A DNA stretch of 64,000 bases from Metopolophium dirhodum (Eukaryota; Arthropoda; Insecta; Hemiptera; Aphididae): NCBI RefSeq assembly GCF_019925205.1, contig NC_083567.1, positions 1,922,001 to 1,986,000 on the forward strand. The letters run 5' to 3'. Positions 25,515 through 39,238 of the stretch are shown one piece after another. Position 1 is the stretch's first letter; every line of letters begins with the position of its first letter. The notes beneath the pieces are model-generated. The model saw only the letters and a list, made by a program, of their open reading frames with translations, ran no database searches and was not told the origin of the DNA. A program made the translations under genes and the position numbers.

Positions 25515-27450
25515 TAGTAATAAATCACAAATAATGAAGTAGGTAGTAAGTATAAGTTAATCATCTTTGTATTTAAAATAATGCCCTAAGTATAAGTCTA
25601 AGATAGAGTATAAGATAAAAAACACACAATATTTTTTATGACGTCATGCTGATAGCTAAATTCTGACTAACAGTGGTTTAATAAATCTAATTTTGAAATA
25701 AATAACTACAAAGCTGAATTTCTAATTTTCTAAATGAAATAAATAAAATGTAATTTAATGTCAAAATAAATGCCTGAATCATGTACCTAGGCATGTTAAA
25801 CACTCGTCGAATAACAGAATTAAATAAATAAATACCTATGTTAATAATTTCATATAAATGAAATATATCTATATAGGTACCTATCTAATTAATTATTATT
25901 AAAATGGCAACTAGGTAATAGGTATTATATTATTAGGTTCTATAAATTGAATTAACAAAAATATTGCAAAATATATGACTTAATTTATTGGAGTAATCCT
26001 TTCCATCTGGGCCACTTATATTATAGGTTATTTTTCTTTATTAATATGGTATTTGTTGCTTATTTCAGACAAACTGGACAAATTATTTAAGCGATTGCAT
26101 AAATAATTGATATTTGTTTTGGTACTAAAAATGTGTCTGTTATTTGCAGCGATCTAGATTATCCAGTTGATAGATTAAATGGCAACTATAGGTAGGAACT
26201 ATACTTTACAATTTGTAGTTACTTGTTACATAGATTTACTATGCATACCTACTCATGATTTTATTTTAGCCTCAGGGGAAATGGGGCTCTCTACCCCTTA
26301 GTATGATCAACGCAAATACATATATAAATACCCAATATAGGTAATAGGTACATAATAGGTAGGTATGTATGTTGTACAATGTACAACATTATCCAACTCT
26401 CAAACCACCATGCCTATTAGCCTAATTATTTTATTAATTATCATAGTCATTGGTATTTACTCATTTAAATTGTTTTTAGTCAGTATTTATATTTTATGTA
26501 CTTATCTACCTCCAGGCAAATGTCTATGGTTGATTAAACAAAAATAGTATAATACAAATAGTTACCTAAATGAGAATTATATTGCAAATAAGCAAATTAT
26601 ATTGTCACATTTTAATCTATAGGTGATATAATTTTCCTATACAATTAAAATCCACTTAAGCATAATGTTCTTAATATAACACAATAGGTTGGTTAAACAC
26701 ATTGAAGTAGGTATGATGCGAGTATGATGTCTAATAAATTGTCATTTTATCTACAAGTTTCTTACTGTTCAAAGTACTTCAAAATAGTTTTCAAACTAGG
26801 TTTGATATGCAACTCGATTGGCTCCAACTATACTAGAATAAATACTTCTCAATATAACATTATTTTTACAGACAATAGAAATCACTAATCAGACAAAAAC
26901 CAACTACCTATAAATTTGTCCACTCAAATCCCCGGTTAAACAAAATACCTGGATGTTATTGATAATATGCTCCATTATCCCGGTGGGGAATAATTTTTCA
27001 TGGTTCGGACCAACGAATTTCTAGCAATAGTTTGACTAAAAATAAAATACCTATCCTGATGAGAAATTTGGAATTCAAATCGTGAGTTATTATATTATAA
27101 CTTACTTCTACACATATTGTATAAAAAAAGGGCTAACTGTCGAACTGTGACAATCTTTTCTCGGCCAGGCTGTTTGCGAAAAGTTCCAAAATGGACAAAG
27201 TACCCTACAAAGTAGTTACAGAAATAAAGAAACGACTACCTATGGAACGGCGTTGAAAACAAAGAAATCCTAAAATGTGCCTCGTATATCGGAGGAGAAC
27301 ACCACCCCACCAAACGCGTTTCATCGTCCGATTCTAAATTTCCAACGAGTATTTAACCACCACACGCGCCTCATCGTTAAGACTGGTTAATAATATGGGT
27401 CTGCGTTCGAAAAATGTACCTAAATAATATTATATTCGAGAATCAAGAGA
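24592..27450. other. Presumed HIF1A intron 1, nothing recognised
   Basis: AT-rich sequence holding a TAA microsatellite at 25481-25511. Base composition begins to rise in GC from about 27.15 kb towards the CpG-rich block. No gene supported. Confidence 0.5.
25481..25511. repeat. (TAA)n microsatellite
   Basis: About ten uninterrupted TAA units. Confidence 0.95.
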
Positions 27451-27506
27451 TAAATGTAATCTCGAGATGGTTGTAACGCGTTATCATCTACAATTTTGGC
27501 GATGAT

Positions 27507-27541
<35 letters not shown>
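27507..27541. repeat. (AAC)n microsatellite
   Basis: About eleven AAC units at the edge of the CpG-rich block. Confidence 0.95.
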
Positions 27542-27542
<1 letters not shown>

Positions 27543-28534
27543 AACGTCGACTTTGCAGACCGCAAAAACGTTTGTACCCCAAAAACGGGCAGGGTATGGT
27601 TGATGGTGGTTGACACAGCACTGCGTTCACGTATATATGTATATATACACATAATGTCTATCTATAGATCCAAAATTCATTTCGAGCACCCACCAGAAGC
27701 GAACGCCACGGCAAGAGGAGGACGACGGACGTTGCTCAATAACGTACGCGACGAAACGATACGTCGATAATAATAATAATATTATGAGATACCTATTACA
27801 CGATCGCCGGGCCGTGACCTCGTTGGTCGCACACGCGAGCCCTCGAGCCACCTACGGCGGTTTTACGTTACGACAATGATGACATTTTCATTTATGTTTC
27901 GTTATTATCATTCGTCTACTGAATTAACCATAAACTCCATTAAAAATCTCGTTGTTTTGTCACCACGGTTTTCGTTTTACCTTCGCTTCTCTTTGGGTTT
28001 TTTGTTTTCCATTGCGACGGCGGCGGGCACGCGACAGCGGGCCGTGCACGATGCGCCACTACTTGGTTCGGGGGCCGTCGTCGGCCGACGACCGCAACTC
28101 CGGGACAAACTTTCACAAGAATACGCGTCGCGAAACGCGGTGGAAAATAATACGCGACGCGATCGGACGGCGGCGGCGGCCAAAAGTAATAATAATAATA
28201 ATAATAATTTATTGTGATGATAAAAATATGATAACGACGATTGTAATAATGTTATTATTATAATTCTATGATGAAAAAAAATAAAATACAAATAATAATA
28301 TAATATCGTCCGACGCACTGAGTGTGCGGTACTGCGGTTTGTTATCTGGCGAGAACGATGTCGTCGGGACTCGCGCGCGAGCGCGACACACTACGAACGC
28401 AAACGTACGGCAATCGCGAGAGCACTGAGCACTGGCCACTGACGCCTGACGGCGGGCGGCAGCGGTAAAAGTTTCGGTTACCCTTCACCCTCCCCCCCTC
28501 GTAGCTCGGCACACCCGTAGAGCGTACCTACAAC

Positions 28535-28700
28535 ACTTACAGCCGGAGCGGAGCGGGCTCGGACTTTTTAATAATAATAATAATAATAATAAATTGCAGT
28601 TAAACGGAAACCGGTTACGGCGCACTTTGAGCGCGTTCGGGTCGCGTCGGTCGATTTCGAACAGTTTTTTTTTTTTTTTGTTTCCCATCTCGGATTCAAC
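28535..28700 (-). other. Possible non-coding first exon of HIF1A, with donor
   Basis: GC-rich minus-strand sequence ending CCGCTCCGGCT directly before GTAAGTGTTG, the best donor in the CpG-rich block. To enter the bHLH exon at 10003 a coding first exon must leave two bases; in that frame no ATG lies between the last stop and this donor. The exon would therefore be 5' UTR, or belong to another transcript. The upper boundary is arbitrary. Confidence 0.25.
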
Positions 28701-29088
28701 ACTACAACTACTGTCTAGTGCGGCCTACCGCTGGTTACCCGACGGTAAGGAGAGACGACACTCGTCGGGTCTCGGGCTTGGATAGTTGTTGGTCGGGATC
28801 CGGTGGTGGTGAAGGAGGGGTGGGCCGGGTTTTTTTTTTAATCACGCGAAAACGATATCCAAAGATTTCAGAGATTCACCCGTACATCATGACATGTCGA
28901 CGATTTTCCACGATATGTGCGATTTGCATAAATCAGGAATCGAAGACATGACCACAAAGGTCATGGGACTAAGCGGACCGTGTGTTTTCGAGAAAAAAAA
29001 TTATTGCCAGTGATTACGTGGCAGTCGAACCGTCTACGTCACGGTTGTCTCTTTACTCATCGTCTTTATTACCGTTGATGTTGTTATT

Positions 29089-29124
29089 TGTTGTTGTTGT
29101 TGTTGTTGTTGTAGTGGTGGTGGT
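29089..29124. repeat. (TTG)n(GTG)n microsatellite
   Basis: Eight TTG units followed by GTG units. It accounts for the Val-rich ORF seen here. Confidence 0.9.
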
Positions 29125-29450
29125 GTTGAACTCTGTCATGAGGGTACGAGTATGTCGAAATTTCTATTGTACCGTAGTAGGTATCGTACTGAGCAATACG
29201 AGTCGTACTCTTGTTATCGTGACATCACGTGCCTACAACAACTTACTACTGCCTGTCCGCTAGTCCGCTGTCGTCGGGTCGTCCTGATAACCAGAGTACG
29301 ACGTTCCGAGTGACGTACCGGTCCAGTGTTGCCAGTAACGCAGTAACCGCGGTCGCAGTGAAACCACGCACTCTTGAAGGATCGTGCGAGCCGCGGCTAT
29401 AATATATTTTACTACTGTCCATACTCCATTTTTCGACGAGCTCGTTCTAG

Positions 29451-32400
29451 TTTTTTTTTGGCCCGACAGCTACAACATACAATAATATTATAAATAAAAA
29501 TAATAACCATACGCTAAAAACGGCCGGTTGGACGATAAACCTCGCGATGCCTATAGTTATGCTTTGGTCGCATACTGCCGTCCGCCATTCGATTTTATAT
29601 TTTTACCTTTATTTTATGATGCGTTTAGGTTACACATAATAGTGTTACATACTGCTCACTATAACAAGTACTATAAGTAACAATAATTATTCTGCATAGT
29701 GTACATGATAAGTGAGTAGTGACGTATAAATGTACAGTGTGTTTCCTTTTAAAAGTAACACAAAATATTTCTGCCCAATGATATATGATGATTTTCAATG
29801 ATTATCCTATGGTTTTTCAAATTTCCATGCGACTTCACGTATTTTTAACAGTACTTTAACTAGTAGTTAAGTAAATGTTGGTTTTAGACTTTTAGAGCCA
29901 TATATAGTTAAAGGTCAAAATTACTTTCAATTCGGTCAGTCCAAATATTATGCATTATAAATAACATGCATTTTAAAAAAATGCTAGTTGTATTGAGCAA
30001 GCGCACAATGAAAGTGCTAACAATTTGAAAATTGCCAAAAAAATTGTAGGTATTTCAGTATCCATAGGTTAGGTTAGCTTCACCCGAAAACGAAAAAAAA
30101 AATGATTCGCATTAGTGTGTTACCTTTAAAGTTTAAAGGGAAACAAATCTGAATTACTTTTAAAACTCTAAAGTTATTTTATATTTATATATAGGTACAG
30201 AGTGATTCACCAGGTATATGCTCAGTTCTCACCCCAATTTTAAATCAATAATAATTTTTATTGGTGTCTGAAGGTTGAATTTTTACGAAATTTGCAGTCA
30301 TGATCACGAAAATTTGGAAATTATTTTGTTAGAAATTCATAAAATACAATTATTTTTATATCTAAGGTTTAAAAAGGTAATAACTAATAGGTAATAACAT
30401 TAATTGTGTAAAACAACTGTTATACCTTAATCCTATTTGAGCAGGATACTCTTTTTGTGTGTTATGAATGAAGGATTTTGATATTTTCCGGTCGTGAAAA
30501 ATTTATAATTTTCATTAAGTCGTTTCTTTTAACAAATCTAAGTATTATACTATTGCCTGTTTTTTTTAGAACAGATTATCATTTATCTATTTTTGTTATT
30601 AGTCTAAATAGTTCAATAATTACATGTAACATGTATATTTCATATTTATGTATCATATTAATTGATATAGTTACATATCACCAGAAGAAATTTATTTTAG
30701 GTTTTTCATATTAATGTGTTCTTTTGTGTGTCGACTAACAATAATATTAGTCTTTAAATGTATTATTACGAACACCCAAAGCAATACAATATCATAATAA
30801 ATTACTCTTATATGAGACTTGTAAAGCAAATGGTAATATTAAAATACTACCTGATAACTAAAATCTAAATTTTATGTAGATTGTAGGTACACTATGACGG
30901 CACAAAATCTTTTGAAATCGGTACCATACGTCCATATGCTTTCGTACACGCCAGATATGAGCAATATCGCCAATATCGTTCGTATACGATGCGCACGTCA
31001 TTCCCACTCGGTGACACGCGTATAACATGACAACGCTTACGTTTGGACGTGGCTGTTTGCTTCATCGGCCAGATTTTACAATCCAAAAAATTACTGACGA
31101 TTTCTATAGTTTTTGAACATTTCGCGATCATATAATTATCGATGATACTGTTATCCTAGATCACCCCCTCGTGTCATCCGTTTCGCTTCGGAACTCCAAA
31201 CTTTTTACACAAACTGCAATGTCACGTACTTCCTTACAATAATACACAGTAGACGGAGGACATCTGCACACTGCGAGCCCCGGTCGTGCATTCCTCCACC
31301 GTTTAGTGAAATATTTACGAGTATTTACCTACGACGCGCAAAAAATGTTCGCCTGCACGACGACGGTATATTAATCGACGTATCTTTATATTTCCAAGCT
31401 AGCATAGAATCTGAATCTAAAATCAAACGCTCATTTTCACATACTTTAACAATTCTTTTTAGTTTACATATTTTCTATTTTAATTTTGATCACGTAAAAT
31501 AAAAATAAAAAAAAAATGAGAATAATAATATAATACCTAATACGTTTTTTTTACTGTCAATTATACTGAACCGAAAATCAAATACCTACTTTATTTTTAT
31601 TTTATTTTATTTATTTTATTTCAGCATAATTCAATTGTAATACAATAATAACAATAATAATATTAATAGCTGATAGCTATACGTATACCAACTGAGCTAA
31701 GCTACTTTGACAAAGAAAACAATTGAGTTTTTTAAAAATCCACCAAATTATACTGGTAAAATGCTCTATACATCTACCGTAAAACATGAAAATTGGTTCA
31801 ACTGATTTATAACTTTATAAAGTAAAAAAAGATTTTATAAAAATTTTAAAGTACTCAAATACTTTTTTTGCTGAGTGTTAAATACGAATTTAAAATTTAA
31901 ATACTTTTCAAGATTAATTATATTTCATTATTTCAAGTATTATAGAAAAATAATATTTGTAAAATTATCTTTTACAAAACTGCAAACAGTAACGTCGGTG
32001 CCCCAAATTCGTGGTTATGTAGTCTGCACTCTACTTACACCTTAATCCAGGCCTATAAGCTAGGTACAAAGTAGGTACCTAATACCTATACCTAAAATCG
32101 CGATGTAATATTATGATTTATGTTCCCAGGTTTCTCTTGGCTGTTATACATCTGAACACAAATTTATATTGATCTATCTAGTCCGGCTCGCGCAGCGAAT
32201 ATATACATCTCGCGATGTGGGTGTGATTGTGTCGGTTTAAATTTGTTTATCTATAAAGGTCAGATCAGGACGTGGCTAAGATGTGTGATTGAAAACGTCT
32301 ATGCGTATCAGCTCGAAAACGTATACCTATATAAAATCTAATCAAAAAACGGTTTCGCGGACTGCAGATGAATATATATTCCGCTTGGGTCGTAGAAGAT

Positions 32401-32849
32401 AAGAATTAATTAAAAACATTTTATAATTTTGTAAAAATGTCGTAGTATAATAAACACTATAATATACAATGTTACATATTAAAAACCCATTTTTAAGGAC
32501 TTTTATCCATAGACGCAACTATACTATTACTATAACTATACTAATATTTTTAGGGGTTAGGTTAGGTTATAAAGATTTCCTGTATCGACGTGGACCACCT
32601 TTCTTCTCTCAATTATACCCTAGTAAATAATTCCATTACAATTATTTTTATTCAGTTGAGTAGCAACTTTTTAATTCTGACTGATTTGAACTAGAATTAG
32701 AATAGGTTTAAACAGGAAGACTTAGATCTTTTTAAGTAATTTTGTTTATAATAATACATTTACTATCGACGTAAATATAGGGGCAGCCTTAATGAAGAGC
32801 TATACCTACTTATTGGTATTAATTTTTAGTATCGTGCGTTAGCCACAAA
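29451..32849. other. Intergenic, few features
   Basis: Upstream flank of the CpG-rich block. A half copy of the CAGAGTGATTCACC foldback family starts at 30197 after TA. GC rises again at 30890-31390; a minus ORF there (30892-31131, 79 codons) has no recognisable family and no supporting signals. Short TTAGG pairs lie at 30066 and 32555. Confidence 0.5.
30197..30260 (+). repeat. Solo end of the CAGAGTGATTCACC element
   Basis: TA followed by CAGAGTGATTCACCAGG and ATGCTCAGTTCTCACCCC matches the left end of the element at 39239. No matching right end was found nearby. Confidence 0.55.
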
Positions 32850-33086
32850 CAGTGACACCGAAGTCCAAAATTTTACCTATGACATTAGACACCTCCACAT
32901 AAAATGTTGACACCCACAACACATATATTTCTTATAATTACCTTACCATACACCAAGTATAGTTTTTATGTTGTCTATTAAACACATTTTCATAAAATAA
33001 CTATAAAATGACAAAGGTGACCCCCTACTTACTAAAATCACCTATGACAATATTGTCATAGGTAAATATATACTTTGGCGCCACTG
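32850..33086. mobile_element. hAT MITE, 237 bp, 8 bp TSD
   Basis: Ends CAGTGACACCGAAGT and ACTTTGGCGCCACTG (inverse), extended by TTTACCTATGACA and its inverse. Perfect duplications GCCACAAA lie at 32842-32849 and 33087-33094. Confidence 0.9.
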
Positions 33087-33372
33087 GCCACAAACACAAT
33101 ATAATCAAACGTACACGGTATACAAACAAAATATTCATATTTAATATTATAATAAATAATAGATATTATGCTGGCTCAATAGTATGCTGCAAACCTATTA
33201 ATTTTCTTATTAATGTTATAACCGTTTTAATGTTGTTCAAAATATAATATATTTGTATAATAATATAATAAATCAGTTTTTACTTTGGTCAATAATATTT
33301 ATAAATTATAATTTTCCAATTACTGTTCTAATTTTTATTTTCTTAAAGTTTTCCTGTATTCTTTTTGCTTTT

Positions 33373-34810
33373 AGATTCTGAGCGAAGCGATGAATGTATT
33401 GATTCTACAATGATGTGTGTTTTTTTTTTTATTTTTTTTTTTTTTTTATTTTTTTTTTATTTTTGTGTCTGTCATCACCTTTTAGGACAGTAAAAGTGCT
33501 TGGATTTTCTTCAATAGTAACTTTTCTGATAGGAAAGTGAATCTAGTTGGTACTTTGGGGGGTCAAAAGTAAAAATTTCCCAGTAGTTTTCACAAGCGAC
33601 GTGAAAAACAAAAGAAAAATTAAGGAAAAACGGGAATTTTTACGCAAAATCTGTTTTCGAGAAAATCGATTTTGGTTTTTGGTGTAACTCTAAAACAAAT
33701 GACCGTAGGGACATGAAATTTTGACTGAATGTTTATATTAGCATTTTCTATACACCATAAAATTTACAAAATATTTTGACTCTTTTTGAGCTGTTTACGG
33801 CCATTGTCAGTTTTCAATTTTTTTAGTTTTTTTTTCTATAAATATCAATAAAATTTTATCTGTTGAGTAAAAAAGCTTGAAAATTTAATAGAAGGCTCCC
33901 AGGTTATTGTTTCAAAGGCAGATGAAAAAAATTAAAAATCCTTAGTCACAGTTTTTAATTATAAGCATTTAAAGTTCAAATTTTGACAAAATACGGAAAA
34001 ATCACGAAAAATAGCAAATTATTTTGATGAGAATTCATAAAAATTTTTCTTTTTAAATCTAAGATTTGAAAATGTAATATAAGATTACTCATAAGTTTGT
34101 CTACCTTTATCAAAAAAAAAATGTCTAGAAGAAACTTAAATTAAATTTCTATGAGCGTCTGAAATTTATATTTTTACAACATTTGATATTTACTCGATTT
34201 CTCATGTAACAATTTTCTTATTTTATTGTAATTAAAAAACGAATGACTGTAGATACTTGAAAATTTCACTGAATGTTTTTATTAGCATTTTCTATACACC
34301 ATAAAATGTTGAAAATATTTTGACTCTTTTTGAGCTGTTTACGGACATTGTCAGTTTTCAATTTTTTTAGTTTTTTTTTCTATAAATATCAATAAATTTT
34401 TATTTGTTGGGTAAAATAGCGTGAAAATTTAATATAAGGCTCCTGATATATCGTTCTAATAGCAGTTGAAAAATATTAAAAATACATAGGCACAATTTTT
34501 TTTTATAAGCATTTAAAGTTCAAATTTTGACAACATTTATCAAATTTATAAATTTTTTACTTTTATGGCTAAGGATTGAAAATTTAAAACAAGGCTCCAC
34601 GTAAATAGGTTATATATAAATTACTTTATTCACAATAATATCATCAAATATACTTGGTAAAATCATAGGCTGACTGACCGTTTTCGCTCAGAATCGTTTT
34701 TCTTATACAATGATATTATATCATTGAATTCAAATTTAACACCATACATTACAGTGACCCACTTGTAACCTACTGTACAGCAGAGCGACATTCACTTATC
34801 CACCTTTTTT
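33373..34810 (+). repeat. R1 repeat, copy C (full length)
   Basis: Starts AGATTCTGAGCGAAGCGATG, then a long T tract at 33417-33470, and ends with TTTTCGCTCAGAATCG, ACAGTGACCCACTTGTAA and GTACAGCAGAGCGACATT. GATTCTGAGCGAA and TTCGCTCAGAATC form an inverted pair, with about 115 bp more beyond the second. Two similar blocks, each with TTTTGAGCTGTTTACGG, CATTGTCAGTTTTC and CTATAAATATCAATAAA, lie about 540 bp apart. Copy D at 43051 is its inverse. Confidence 0.85.
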
Positions 34811-35355
34811 TAAGTTTCTTTTCGTTCGTAATAAGTTCTTTTTATTTTCAACATAAAACAATTACACTTTTTAGATTCATAGACGCACGCACATCAACAA
34901 TGAATGCAATTATCATCGAAGGATTATATCTGAATATCTCTCAAACTACAGATCTGAAGGCTGAAATATTTTTATATATCTACAATGTTTCAACACCGTC
35001 AAGTTTTATAGAAAAGTTATTGAGTTATTTATTTGAAGTAAGTCTTGGTTGGTGCATAAGTAAGCTAAACTTATAGATGCCTAAACCAAGTAAGATGATT
35101 TTATGTATTATATGTAAAATGAGTTTATTTAGTATTGTTGTCCCTTCACCATTTCAGCATTTCATCTCTACACCAAACACATCACTCACTATCTCCGGCC
35201 GGCACAAAATAAACACAAAATAAACACTTTGTTCCAGAACTGTAAAAAAATGTTTATGAATGAGTTTCACGGCATTTAAAACAGGTTGAATAAAGATGTT
35301 CAATAGGAATAGTGAGTGGTAGGAAACTTAGAATTAGGACTTTGGTAATCTCTAA

Positions 35356-35470
35356 ATAATAATAAAATATAATATAATATATGTATAATAAAAATATGAT
35401 AAATATAATAATAAAATATAATATAATATATGTATAGTAAAAATATGATAAATGTAATAATAAAATATAT
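35356..35470. repeat. 49 bp tandem repeat, about 2.3 units
   Basis: The block AAAATATAATATAATATATG recurs at 35364 and 35413, with a third start at 35462. It explains the Tyr/Ile-rich minus-strand ORF here. Confidence 0.9.
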
Positions 35471-36764
35471 AGTTATAGTTATAACTTATAATATTAGGAC
35501 AGTGTTGAGTTTTAAATGAGAATTGGGGAGATATCATCCTAATAATTTAATACTACTGTATTTTTACTGCTCTTGGACTTAATGCTATGTAACAAAATAA
35601 TACAAATCCCTCGGCGCCAGCAGTCTTGTTCGCCTTTTCAGAGGCTGAAACACAATAAAATTCAACGCTACCTATATAGCAAGCTGAAAATGTGCGAATG
35701 CCGTGCGGCGACAAAATTAAAACCTACTCAACATTAAATTCGATATTTATTTATTTATATAAAAATATGTTTTATTGATGTATAAATAACGAAAAATGTT
35801 ATATGAGAGAGAAGAGCAGTTTCGCTGTACCGATCTATGTAAATTACATTATTATTGTAGTCGACCGGCGTTCGCGTGTTCTAGCTTGCGACGTGGATTA
35901 GGATTTAGGGCTATACAGGCAGAGGACACCACAATACAAAAAACGCGCTATATGTCATGCTTTTAAACAACATGGACGATAATATGATATAATGTCGTTT
36001 AACAAGCATGGGTGATGTGGAAACTTACGCGACGCTGCAGTCATCCTATAGCAGTTATACATCGAATACATTAAAGTAATAAAGATAACACAAATAATAA
36101 TCAGATAAAAAAACATGTATATCTAATGTCCTAACATAAGACCGTGGTAGAGATTAAAGTAATATACTTTTGGAGCGATACAGATCACAGGTGGTTTAAG
36201 CGCAAATTTACGAAACCTCGGGGGCTGAAGAAATGTTTGCTTCATGCCAAAATCACATTAAAAAAATGTTTTTTTCTAAATATCAGCGTGGCGGTATTTG
36301 TAAGACGTGTAGGTATGTAAATAATTAAAAAAAACAAATATTATGTAATAAATGATACCAGATACCTACCTATTATAATTGTATATTTAAAAATCAATAC
36401 ACTTCAATAATAAATTATATAACTAAGGAGGCAATGTCAACGCGCTCACATTTATAGTCTTTCATCCTGTCAGAGATAAAGATAAAAATGTCATTATCCT
36501 GTATTCAAAGTTATTTCGCCAACTGATTTATTCTATAATATTATGTTATAGCTGGGAACATAATAGCGAAGTACCTACATATTGTATTCCTCATATAAAC
36601 AACAATATAACAATATATAGGTATAATACAACATTTTTGTATTTATTGATAATTATTGTTACTTCAAAATAATCAAAATACAATGGAAGTCTTTTATTTT
36701 TGGGGGGTGCACAAGTCCCTTAAGCATATCCCTAGTTGTGCCAATGCTTCTGTCCTTAATATGG

Positions 36765-36935
36765 AAGTTTTAATAACTCAGAAACTACTTGTTTGAATTT
36801 TGATTTATCCAAATCAACATTTTTACATAAATTATCGGCTTAATAATTTACAGTTCAAAATGTTAGTTTCATTTGAAAAAAAAAATAAAAGTTTGTACCG
36901 TCGTAGGACACTCTTTAAATAGTACAAAAAATCTA
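36765..36935. repeat. Decayed relative of the 39239 foldback element
   Basis: Shares with 39700-39860 the order AACTCAGAAACTACT, a GATTTATCCAAATCAAC-like block, AAAGTTTGTA and AGGACACTCTTTAAATAG. No terminal repeats were seen here. Confidence 0.45.
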
Positions 36936-39238
36936 AATAATTGAAAATATGAGATGTACTTATAAACTACAATAGTATTCTTAAAAATTCCATATAGAAC
37001 TGTTATAAAGTCGTAGATAATTTATTTTAATTTTTTTTTAATAATGACGTTGATACGGTTCATATCGCGCGCTAAGTATAAAATAATATAAAATATATCA
37101 TAATACATTTGTTTTTATTTTCAGAATAATATTCAATTTCAATATTATACTATATTTACTGTTTAGTATTTGCTACAGCTGTACATTCAAATAAAAAAAT
37201 TATGATGTATAAACGGGAGAGTAGGTCCACAATTGGCAACGATTGCCAAACTCATCCCCCTTAATGCAGCCATTATTAAATTGAACCAATTAAAAAAAAA
37301 ATTGTACATAGGTACTATATAATATAGTGTACAATAAACATAATAATATGAAGTACCTACCTAGATTGATATAGTAAATTTTTGCTTCCCGCGTTACAAC
37401 AATCTAAATTAGTGACCGAGTAGAATAACCACACTATGACGATTATTATGGAATATAGTATAGAGTCCATACAAATATACAATAGACCTAAACATTTTAA
37501 AAAAAACTTCTTATCGAATGTATGTTAATAAATAAATAATAATGCTTTCTTATTAAATTGAATTAAAATACTTTTTAAACTAGGTATATATTTTCTTTGC
37601 TATATATAGCATATAGGTGCAAATAGATCTTAAATTGTGGGGATGCTAAAAATCTAAAATTATACAAAGCTTACAAATAATTTAAAAAGATTAATCACTA
37701 TGTATAATGAAGCAATTCTTCTGTCTTCAATTGCAAATGTATTAATAATATCCTCAGTTTTTAAATGATTTGTTAAATATTTTTCAACATTTGACAGTGA
37801 TAAGTTTGAAAATTGTTCTCGCTTCGTGCTCTAGTCTATACCCAATTTTTATTTACTGCATTGTACAAATTAATACACTAATTACTAATATAACTGAATG
37901 TCTGAATGTCTCTGTATAAGTACATAACTACCTATACAAGTTAATTGGGTGCGCTCACAAAATATTTGAAGGTGCTTGTAAGCAGATCCTAGCCACAGCC
38001 TATAGTTTCGTCTATGCAGTATATAATATTATAGTTTACCTACATATTATTATACTAAAATGAACCTAATGCCTACAGGTTTTTGATTATTTAGGTTGCA
38101 CACAAACTATAATATGTACAGATATAACTTATACTTAATATACACGGGTGGTGTGATACACAAATCTCATTATAATGAATAATGATTCATAAAATGTTAC
38201 TTACTTATAATTAGGTACCTACCTATATTATTATTATAACTTATAAATAAATAATTAGTCTGCAGATAAATGTTTCTATCATGATTATATCTAATATAAT
38301 ACAACCAATATTCTATTACGTATAAATTGTATAATGCGTATATATGCATATGTTTGTTTATTTATTTAAATATTAATTTAATTGTAATAGGTACGTCTTA
38401 ATGTCTCATAGACTATATTATAATATAGGAATATTTTTAAACTATTAATTTATATACAAATTTATTATATTAATATATTATTTATTATTTATACGCCTGT
38501 AAGTACAATAGTATACATAATATAATATTTCCAGTCGAGTGTATTAAATACAGCCATATGGTACCTGTGGCTGTCCTCTATCTCTACGGACTCTATGATG
38601 ACGTATTTTTTAAATCTTAATGTATACCGAATACGTGATATTATGTCGATATGTATAATATGCACTATAGGTTATATATACACTATATACCTATATATTT
38701 GCGCAGTATGACCTTTAGTGTTATAACAATTCGTAAATAACAACACACATAATAAATTATTAATTATGCCTACAGAGTCTCCCGCTTCGTGCGATTCTTT
38801 ATACTAGTTTAAAATCACCGAGTAATCATAGAAGTTCCATTATTATTAATAAATTTAAATTAGTAAAGTTTCAAATAACGCTCTGTATACCTGGATGGAT
38901 TTATAGTTTATATTAAAAGTTATAACCTACTTTAAAGAGACTTGATTTTGATAGATTTATATTATCAACGTAAATTTATACCTACGCTGTTGAGTTGTAA
39001 CGAACTCATCAAACGTTGAGTAATTACTAATTGGTGTTATTAATATCTAAATAATACTATTAGGCAATTTTTATACCAACAAATAATAAAGCACACTTTG
39101 TATATTTATTTTTAATTATTATAATATATATGCAACAGGTAGTAAGGTATATTATATGATTTTAAATTGATTGTATTTAATAATCATTTATATACAAAGT
39201 ATTATAAATTATAATAGTTTTTTAATTAAACTTATGTA

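Larger units (their letters stand above)
27450..29450. promoter_or_regulatory. CpG-rich island, candidate HIF1A promoter and first exon
   Basis: About 2 kb with many CG dinucleotides and GC content far above the rest of the window (for example 28010-28180, 28340-28560 and 28690-28830). It carries trinucleotide runs: AAC at 27507-27541, CGG at 28167-28180, TAA at 28187-28209 and 28569-28592, and TTG at 29089-29112. On the minus strand a consensus donor GTAAGT lies at 28540-28535. An ACGTG core, the HIF/bHLH-PAS half site and E-box, lies at about 29226. The nearest gene without a first exon is HIF1A, 18 kb to the left on the minus strand. The ORFs here are stop-poor only because of composition. 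Confidence 0.5.
34811..39238. other. Intergenic, little recognised
   Basis: AT-rich. A 49 bp tandem repeat lies at 35356-35470 and a decayed repeat segment at 36765-36935. GC-richer patches at 35600-35720 and 35820-35930 show no coding or RNA signal I can support. Confidence 0.5.

Noticed and set aside
27627..28951. Several overlapping ORFs of 60-113 codons on both strands in the CpG-rich block
   Set aside because: They overlap each other in opposite strands and frames, follow from GC-rich composition and trinucleotide runs, and resemble no protein family.
28982..29263. Plus-strand ORF of 93 codons with a Val run
   Set aside because: The Val run is the TTG/GTG microsatellite; nothing else in it supports coding.
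30892..31131. Minus-strand ORF of 79 codons with several Cys and Arg
   Set aside because: No family resemblance, no convincing splice sites or start context; kept only as a note in the region entry.
35352..35537. Minus-strand Tyr/Ile-rich ORF
   Set aside because: Produced by the 49 bp tandem repeat.
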